NCBI GenBank assembly: GCA_037974965.1
Contig: JBBPFI010000002.1
Location: forward strand, 1,178,001-1,242,000
Reading direction: 5' to 3'
Source: Dacryopinax spathularia
Lineage: Eukaryota > Basidiomycota > Dacrymycetes > Dacrymycetales > Dacrymycetaceae
Length of the DNA stretch: 64,000 nt
The notes under the pieces were generated by a model that saw nothing but the letters and a program-made list of their open reading frames with translations, ran no database searches and was not told where the DNA came from. The position numbers and the translations under genes are program-made. Position 1 is the stretch's first letter. Every line of letters begins with the position of its first letter. Below, piece by piece: positions 57,493 through 64,000 of the stretch.

Positions 57493-60400
57493 ATGCCGTT
57501 CGCTTCCTGGCTCACTGGCTATCGACATGGCCTACGACTCGAAAACCCGCATCCTCTGAGTCTCGAACTCGCGCGGCAGGTGCAGGAGGAGGAGAGGAAG
57601 CAGAGGCAGAAGCTGGAGGAGGAGGATATGAAGAGGATGAAGGCGTTCATGCTGCAGTGGCAGGCGGAGCGGGAAGCAGAGAAGGCGTCTGCCAAGAAGG
57701 CTGCGAAAGCTGCAGCGAAGCAGGCGAAGTCTTCGGTGCAAGGAGAAGGGGAGGGGATGGATGTGGATGTGGAGGAGGAGGGGGAGGGGGAGGATGTGCA
57801 GGCGATGGATGTGGATGCACCAACCGAGGTCGTAGGCCAGAAGGCTTGGAAGCGGAAAGAGAGGGGGATGGGAAGGCCTAAGCCCAAGCCGAAGGGGAAG
57901 GGAAAGGCGACAACGACGACGACTGGGAGTGGATCGGGGAAGCGGAAGAGGGATGATAGTCCTCTGCCCGAAGAGGAAGATTACGTCGAGCCTATAATCA
58001 GTAAGTACATTTCGAATTCGCATATACCCATCTCCCTCTTCCTCCTCTTCATCCCCTTCCTCCTCACCCTCACCCTCATCCTCATCCTCATCCTCATCCT
58101 CGCCCTCCTCATTCTCATCCTCATCCTCGCCCTCCTCATCCTCATTCTCATCCTCATCCTCATCCTCATCCTCATCGTCACCCTCATCCTCCTCCCGACC
58201 TCCCTCACTTCCATCCCCTTCCTTTCCCTCGTGTCGCCCTCATTCACTCGCCTAAGAGGGAGGCCGGTTGCGATGCCCAAGGACCGCCGTACAGCGGTCA
58301 ACGGGAACGCAGCCTCTCCCTCACCTCCTCCCTCACCTCCTCCCGCACCTCCTCCCGCACCTCCTCCCTCACCTCCTTCTTCACCTCCTCCCTCACCTCC
58401 TTCTTCACCTCCTCCCTCATCTCTTCCCTCACCTCCTCCCTCACCCCGTCCATCTCGCTTCCCTCCCTTCTTCTCTACCTCTCGTACAGTCCGCTAATCC
58501 CTGTCTCAGAACGACTCAGACCCAACTTCACCGATGTTCGGTACAATACGATCTTCAACGCCGACCAGCCCATGCCGTTCACTTACACGAACGCGCCGAG
58601 CCTGCTCGTCAGGCCTGCTAATGGCTCAGCGACTCCATGGTCCGTCGAGCAACTTGGCAATGCCGTGCTGGAGGGTGCTACGACATTTGTGGACGACCTG
58701 ACGCTGGAGGAGTGGAAGGAGAATTGGGTAGAGATGAAGAGGCGATACGACTTCTTCCTGAACGGCAAGGACGAGGACGGGGAATTCGATCGCCACGAAT
58801 TGCCCTTCATCTGGGAGGAGAACGGGCGTTGCGGCTGGGCGTCCTGTCAGTTCGACTGGACTGTCTTTGCTCAGCAAATCGAACCGGCCTTCCCTCACCG
58901 TGCCTTCGCTCAAGGAGTGCCAGCCAACGCGGCAAATGCGCTTGTCTGGTGGGCTCCTATTACTCCTGAGCTCGTGCAGCCTTATGTCCTGCCGGAAGAC
59001 CGTGGCGTGCCGGTCAAACTTGGTGAAGTCGTTCACCGCAAGATCGACTTCAATGCCGAGCGCTATCAGCGCCTTGCAGCCATCCACGGTGGACAACTCT
59101 TCGTCATCAACGCCTGGTGGGCCTACCTCCTTATGGAGGCCCACACCCACTTCGCAATCCTCGCCGTCACCCTTGCGGAGCGCGTCTCCAAGAAAAACTT
59201 CTGGCGGGACTGGTATCCCGCGAAGATACACGAGCTCTGGGCGTTCGACTTCGACAACGAGCGCTACGATCTCTTCCGACCCGTTCCGTACAAGCTGCTC
59301 CTGGTAGTTTGGCTGCGTTGTCAACGCAAGGTGCGCGATCTCATCGCGCTCTGCAATTATTTCGAGTCGCTGGGGACTCAGCGACCCTTCGCTCCCGATA
59401 ATCTTCCCGTAGTCAAGAACTACATCGGCGTTCTCCTGCCCAAATCAGCCGTCCTGAGGACCGACATGCAGAGGCTGCTCGAATTCTTCTTCGAGCATGG
59501 TGTGCCGGTTCTCGAGCCGCAACCGCACCCGCTCATTCTGCTATGGCATGAGCTCCCCCCCCTTCGCAAGATCCAGATCCCCGCCGCTCCTCCTCATCCT
59601 CATCCTCCTCCTCCTCCTCCTCCTCCTCCTCCTCCTGCTCCTCCCGCCGAGCCCGAGCCCGAACCCGAACCCGAGTCTGAGAAGAAGGTGGCCCGCCCCC
59701 AGGTTGATCCGCATAAACGCTGGGTGGACGTAAACCATACGCGTGCATGGGTCATGCAAAAGCGTAAAGAAATACTTGTCAGTAGCGCTCATCAAGGTGG
59801 TCCACTGTTCGATATTCACGTGGGGGTCCAGGTCGAAGCTGCCCGGGATCAAGACAAACTTCGGAGTGCTGCCCGCGCAAATCCTAAGGTGCGAGCCGAT
59901 AGGAAGAAGAAGATGGAGAAGAAGAAGCAGGCGATCATGGATGACGCCACGCTCTCTCAAGCGGAGAAGGAGGAGAAGATCCGGGCGCTCAAGGCAGAGG
60001 ACGTGATGGGCAAGTTGCGCACGTCCATCAAGCGGCTCAACTTCCCTGGCCAAACGAAGTATGCCGGTGTCCTCTCCTCCCGGTACAGGAACATGGAGTC
60101 GAGGATGGGGGAGATCCCCTTCGATATCGATTTTGCTGGTAAGAAGCTGGCCTATTTCCTCCACCCGGAGCTTCAGGTAGCAGATGAAGCGGAGGAAGAA
60201 GACTCAGCGGACGCTGCTCCTCCCCCTCCTGCGTCCTCAGCACCCGGAGCTCCCCCTCCTCCCCCTCCTCCAGCAGCTCAACCCACTGCACCTGCACCTG
60301 CTCCGACAGCTCAACCCCCTCCCCCTCCCTCGGCCCCAGCAGCCACTCAACCTCCTCCCCCTCCCCCTCCCGCATCTCCAGCCCGTCCACCGCCTTCTAC

Positions 60401-60890
60401 TGTCTCAACAGCAGAAGCGTCATCGGCACCTACGAGCCAGAGCTCTAGCAAGTGGTGGCCTCAAAACGAAGGGGAGAGGCAAGGGGAGGAGGAGGGGGAG
60501 AGGGGAAATAGGGAGAGGGAGATGCGGAGTAGGGCGGCTGAGGAGCGGGGTGAGACGCCTGCACCTCGCCAGTATGCGCCCTTGCCGAGTAGGCGGGCTG
60601 GACGTAGGACAGTCACTCCGAGCGGTACCACCCCGGCTCCCTCATCCTCACCCCCGGCGTCCTCGACCTCCTCGCCTGGCAAGCAGCACGGGCAAGCTGC
60701 CCCTTCCCCCTCATCCTCCTCCTCCACTCAACCGCGCCGCAGCGGCTCTGCTTTTCCCTCTTCTTCCTCCACCAATCGGCAGCCACAAGCAGGCCCGTCC
60801 TCTACCACTGGTATCCCAACGGACAGGAGCTTCTTCAGTAGCAAATCGAAGAAGACCAATCCGTATGTGACGAAGTCCCGCTTTTTGTAG
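57493..60890 (+). CDS. Large protein of unknown function, Pro-rich, 962 aa
   Basis: Two exons (57493-58000, 58510-60890) give 962 aa. The 509-bp intron is full of CT-rich repeats; splicing in phase gives EPIIKRLRPNFTDVRYNT. Residues 1-170 start MPFASWLTGYRHGLRLENP and contain a charged coiled coil (RQVQEEERKQRQKLEEEDMK) and a basic, possibly nuclear, stretch. Residues about 170-540 form an ordered domain, e.g. WKENWVEMKRRYDFFLNG, RCGWASCQFDWTVFA and FWRDWYPAKIHELWAFDFDN. A poly-Pro run, a Lys-rich helix (RADRKKKMEKKKQAIM) and a long Pro/Ser tail follow. I do not recognise the fold. Its company (repeats, transposase) suggests cargo of a mobile element, but this is inference. Confidence 0.6.
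58061..58190 (+). repeat. (CTCATC)n microsatellite in an intron
   Basis: Imperfect hexamer array of CTCATC/CTCGCC units inside the intron of the gene at 57493-60890. Confidence 0.85.
58275..58450 (+). repeat. Palindromic box plus CT minisatellite, copy A
   Basis: A 47-bp run (58275-58321) is identical to 62878-62924. It contains GACCGC-cgtaca-GCGGTC, an 18-base hairpin at 58282-58299. A minisatellite of CTCCCTCAC and CTCCCGCAC units follows to about 58450. The unit lies in an intron. Confidence 0.9.
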
Positions 60891-61411
60891 TCGGCCATCG
60901 AGAACTTCAGAGCGTTCTCGTGTATATTCACATTTCTCATCGGTAAGTCCCTACTCCACTGTGCATGATGCAGAACTAATCCTCATTCAGATTCCACAAA
61001 CGACAAAAAGAAAAACAAAAAAAGAGCAAGGAAATTCTCAGTTCTGTCATCGACTTCCAGGTCTACTTCTCTCTCCCAGGCAAGCAATCGTCTCTGTCGC
61101 TTGATTATGGGACCTACTAACTATCTATTAGCTGCGAACTACTACAGCCTCGCTACAAGCAGAAAAAAACACACACCAAAAAATGAAGACATGTCCTCTC
61201 TGGCTGACGGACTCTCGGGTTAATGGTTTTCCTTTCTTTTCCTTATGGTCATAGGTACGTGGGTCTGCTCCTGAATCGTAATTGATTGCTGACTCGCGAT
61301 AGGTAGTTAGTCATGCTCTGTACGGTTTCGGATATCTAATTGGAGTGGTTTGGACCACAACCTACCGCCTGTTGTGGAGCGATATCCCACCTAAGTCCTG
61401 TGCCATTCCTT

Positions 61412-61540
61412 TCTCCCTCTCCCTCTCCCTCTCCCTCTCCCTCTCCCTCTCCCTCTCCCTCTCCCTCTCACTCTTCCTCTTCCTCTTCCTCTCCCTCTCC
61501 CTCTCCCTCTCCCTCTCCCTCTCCCTCTCCCTCTCCCTCG
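61412..61540 (+). repeat. (CTCCCT)n microsatellite
   Basis: Nearly uninterrupted hexamer array, a polypyrimidine tract of about 130 bp with a few CTTCCT variants. Confidence 0.9.
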
Positions 61541-61753
61541 TCTCCCTCATCTCCCTCCTCCCCGTCCTCTTCCTCCTCACCCTCGTTCTCTTCCTCACCT
61601 TCCTCCCCGTCCTCACCCTCACCCTTTCCCTCTCCCTCCCCCTTCTCATCCTCTCCCGCGCGCCCTGCATACGCCTAATCTTCATCTCGCTCCTTCACGT
61701 TGCCTGGCTCCTTCCTGTCCCGTCCCTCCGGCTGTAACATCAAGATCAACAAG

Positions 61754-61862
61754 TCCAGCATCGGCACCAGCATCGGCACCAGCACCGGCACCAGCACCGG
61801 CACCAGCACCAGCACCAGCATCAGCACCAGCACCAGCACCAGCACCAGCACCAGCAGCGAGA
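61754..61862 (+). repeat. (CACCAG)n-type microsatellite
   Basis: Imperfect array of GGCACCAGCACC-like units just upstream of the small membrane-protein gene. Confidence 0.85.
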
Positions 61863-62095
61863 GCGACACCATCGGCAGTACCAGTACCAGCATCGGCAGT
61901 ACCAGCACGACTTGCACCGGCAGCACGAGCCTGCTCAGCATCGTCAGCATCGCCACCACCGCAAGTACGAGCAGCAGGGACGGCACCAGCTCCAGCAGCA
62001 GCACAAGCACTCGCTGCATCCGCCACACCAGCCCAATTACCGCCATCCCCCTCAGCAACGCTAGCCCCACAGCAACAGCAACAGCAACACCCAAG

Positions 62096-62568
62096 ATGGA
62101 CGCAATCGACCACCGTCTGCAAGTCACCGAGCGCGTTCTCTTGCGCTGGAACACCCGCAAGACTTGGGTGTTCCTCATCGGCACTTCGACTGGCCTCATC
62201 GCCTTGGCTGCCCTGGACGGACAAACCGCCGTTGGCAAGCGTGCAGCCGGCATCTTTATGAACGCGGCTCGTCTTATTCGCGTGAGTCTTCTCCCCCATC
62301 GAATAACATAACTAACTATTTGTAGGTCGTTTACAATGCGTCCTCTTCGGCGGATTTCGTTCGCGTGACTGGCGACTTCGGCAAGGGAATCGCCAACCTC
62401 GCATCCGCCTTTGCTCTCATCTGGGGCGGGTTTCTGGCCGTCTACGAGTTCGGCAAGCAGGAGGGAATGTGGGGTCGTAGAGGGGGTGCGGGAGGTGCGG
62501 TTGGGGGAGGTGGGGTTGGGGGAGGTGCAGGCGGGGTTGGGGTGGGATTGGGAGGAGGGGAGGCGTAG
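62096..62568 (+). CDS. Small membrane-associated protein of unknown function, 142 aa
   Basis: Two exons (62096-62281, 62326-62568) give 142 aa, the intron being 44 bp with GTGAGT and TTTGTAG borders. The ATG at 62096 is the first in frame after the CACCAG repeats. Two hydrophobic segments are visible: TWVFLIGTSTGLIALAAL (about residues 23-40) and ANLASAFALIWGGFLAVYEF. The C-terminal 35 residues are almost pure Gly with a few Val/Ala (GGAGGAVGGGGVGGG). I do not recognise a family. It sits between the large unknown gene and the transposase fragment, so it may be an accessory gene of the same mobile segment. Short length and low complexity limit confidence. Confidence 0.5.
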
Positions 62569-63159
62569 CGTTCGAGATGTTTAGCGAGCTTAACAAGGGA
62601 TCTTACGCACAGATCTGGCTGGCGTACCGTAAGTCTTTACGGCCTTATGAAGTGGGACTTCGCTGATGCTTGCGGACAGGTAATTCGCATAGATAATCAC
62701 TTCTCACTCTAACTCCGAGCAGGTTATGGGCTCAAACCGGTGAATACCATTTCATTACTTTGTATCTACGAACTGCCAAGGCAGCTCTTACAACGGGAGG
62801 ACGGCTGCGAGGACAGTATGAGGTTGGGAGGCTGAAGGTGGTGCTGAGGGTGGTGTGGAGGGAGGAACGGTTGCAAAGCCCAAGGACCGCCGTACAGCGG
62901 TCAACGGGAACGCAGCCTCTCCCTGACCTCCTCCCTCACCCACTCCCTCACCTCCTCCCGCACCTCCTCCCGCACCTCCTCCCGCACCTCCTCCCGCACC
63001 TCCTCCCGCACCTCCTCCCTCACCTCCTCCCTCACCTCCTCCTTCACCCACTCCCTCACCCCCTCCCTCACCCCCTCCCTCGTCCTCCCCCTCGTCCTCT
63101 TCGTCCCCTTCCCTTTCCCTGTACCTGCTCCCGAGTGCGTGCTGACTCCGTTTCACAGG
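62569..63159 (+). other. Intergenic segment between the small gene and the transposase
   Basis: About 590 bp. It holds copy B of the palindromic box and minisatellite and nothing else recognised. Confidence 0.45.
62878..63100 (+). repeat. Palindromic box plus CT minisatellite, copy B
   Basis: The 47-bp run at 62878-62924 is identical to copy A (58275-58321), with the hairpin at 62885-62902. A longer CTCCCTCAC/CTCCCGCAC array follows. The flanks beyond the box differ from copy A apart from a few bases to the left. Confidence 0.9.
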
Positions 63160-64000
63160 CTACTCGTCGGCCTCTACAAATGGCGGTTTCCTGTCAATGA
63201 TGCACCAGCGGTCGCGTACATCAAGTACGCGACCCACAACTCCTTTTATTCCCGATATGTCCACAACCTGAAGTCCGGCGAGCTCTTTGAAGGCGAGAGC
63301 ACTACCCCTCGGTGGGGGTCGGTTGTGCGGCTTGCAGGGCTTGATGACAGCCAGCTGGAAGTTGACCACACCAAGGCGAAGGTCGATCAGGTGTTGTAGC
63401 TGGCCGTAGTGAACGATCTCGCGCATGAAGCGCCCGGGTTGATACTGGAACTGGGAAGATGGTGAGTCTGGTCTTGTTTCCTGATAATGGACCGGGCTTA
63501 CCCTAACATAGGTCATATCCCGAGAATGAGGATTCTTCAATCCTCCGGCGGCATGTACTGTGTCTCCTCCATAAGGAAGGAGAAGTTTCCCATACTGATT
63601 GACCTCATCAGGGAGGGCGGCACGCACTGTTCGACCGTCGAGGTTGAGAAAGGCAGCCAGGTAGACAACCAGCTGAGTCTTGACGGCTGCACTGACTCGC
63701 AGAACAGATCTCGTACCAAAAAGCTTTCGATGCCGGTTCACCCTCACCTTCGGCTTCTCAATCTCCTCCAGCGAGTACTGGAGTCGAAGTTTTCCCCATT
63801 GGGCAAGCCGGAGGATGTGCCGATCGATTCCAGGGTAAGGATTTCTCCTTCCTGATACCGCACGCTGCAGCTCACCGCAATATCTCTCCATAGCAAAGGC
63901 CCAGCACGTCCAGACGGGCCCAGCGGATTCCACGCAGTCGGCAATGTGCAAAAGCGAGTGGATCGTTACTGGGCAGAGTCCTACACGCTCTGGACGTCCC
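63160..64000 (-). CDS. C-terminal part of a CACTA/Plavaka-type transposase (runs off right edge)
   Basis: The minus-strand frame is open from the window edge to a stop at 63160. The sequence LHIADCVESAGPVWTCWAF and MERYCGELQRAV is the C-terminal signature of transposase-derived proteins abundant in mushroom genomes (Tnp2/Plavaka-like). It continues with RHILRLAQWGKLRLQYSLEE. A 51-bp stop-free intron (63451-63501, GTAAGC...TTCCCAG) probably joins RDMTYVR to FQYQPGRFMREIVHYGQLQHL, which matches the RDxTYVR...YGQLxH block of relatives. Everything upstream lies outside the window, so completeness cannot be judged. It may belong with the two uncharacterised genes to its left. Confidence 0.7.
   Translation of the reverse strand, partial: GRPERVGLCPVTIHSLLHIADCVESAGPVWTCWAFAMERYCGELQRAVSGRRNPYPGIDRHILRLAQWGKLRLQYSLEEIEKPKVRVNRHRKLFGTRSVLRVSAAVKTQLVVYLAAFLNLDGRTVRAALPDEVNQYGKLLLPYGGDTVHAAGGLKNPHSRDMTYVRVSPVHYQETRPDSPSSQFQYQPGRFMREIVHYGQLQHLIDLRLGVVNFQLAVIKPCKPHNRPPPRGSALAFKELAGLQVVDISGIKGVVGRVLDVRDRWCIIDRKPPFVEADE

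Larger units (their letters stand above)
60891..62095 (+). other. Intergenic, repeat-rich
   Basis: About 1.2 kb. It contains the (CTCCCT)n and (CACCAG)n arrays listed separately. No gene is supported. The second array is open in the frame of the next gene but lacks an ATG. Confidence 0.4.

Noticed and set aside
58005-58497. Coding continuation through the CT-rich intron (long Ile/Leu-Pro frame)
   Set aside because: It is translation of the CTCATC and CTCCCTCAC repeats; a clean donor and acceptor remove it and restore the main frame.

Overview
The window is eukaryotic nuclear DNA from a filamentous fungus, most likely a basidiomycete, probably Agaricomycotina. Almost every recognisable gene is broken by several short GT-AG introns of about 45-75 bp. 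Genes are dense and on both strands, there are no operons, and the low-copy genes are fungal housekeeping genes. A CACTA/Plavaka-like transposase fragment at the right end and an expanded family of aminoglycoside-phosphotransferase-like (APH) kinases also fit a mushroom-forming lineage. Exon models were built by hand from splice signals and reading frame; most internal junctions are supported by conserved protein sequence across the splice.

Layout. 0-1.3 kb: a divergent pair of a partial, apparently mitochondrial protein and mitoribosomal mL59. 1.6-5 kb: APH cluster I (two kinases, one small partner protein, one kinase relic). 5.5-8.1 kb: SEC23. 10-12.7 kb: a split-PH-domain protein. 13.8-19.2 kb: PP1 catalytic subunit, RNA polymerase III subunit RPC31 and E2 enzyme UBC4. 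19.7-22.3 kb: urease accessory UreD and diphthamide enzyme DPH7 share a 146-bp promoter. 24-26.1 kb: a fungal protein of unknown function. 27-29.2 kb: APH cluster II. 30.1-33 kb: complex I subunit NDUFS5 and mRNA-export factor YRA1/ALYREF, divergent and flanked by inverted copies of one dispersed repeat. 33.4-35.5 kb: cystathionine gamma-synthase. 36.6-37.4 kb: a small secreted protein. 37.8-40.1 kb: a complete-looking TA-flanked DDE transposon. 40.1-43.2 kb: APH cluster III. 43.5-50.3 kb: GNAT acetyltransferase, TBC RabGAP, MFS transporter and a two-TM protein. 52.6-56.5 kb: a C2H2 regulator and an XPG/FEN1-type nuclease. 56.9-64 kb: a repeat-rich segment with two uncharacterised genes and the C-terminal part of a transposase that runs off the window.

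The most interesting feature is a recurrent two-gene module. In three separate places an APH-type kinase with intact catalytic motifs lies head-to-head with a gene for a small protein (about 128-175 aa) that I do not recognise. The ATGs are 247-276 bp apart. The three small proteins are recognisably related to each other. The kinases fall into two subfamilies, and an A-type and a B-type kinase sit together in clusters I and III. Kinase fragments (a 5' relic and a tandem-duplicated 3' tail) lie beside the intact copies, so the family is actively duplicating. Its function cannot be read from sequence alone.

The core genes cover ER export (SEC23 coat; a Gyp8/TBC1D20-like GAP for ER-Golgi Rabs), transcription, splicing and export (RPC31, YRA1), mitochondria (mL59, NDUFS5), phosphatase and ubiquitin signalling, sulfur amino-acid synthesis and urease maturation. 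They are co-located but show no obvious shared pathway.
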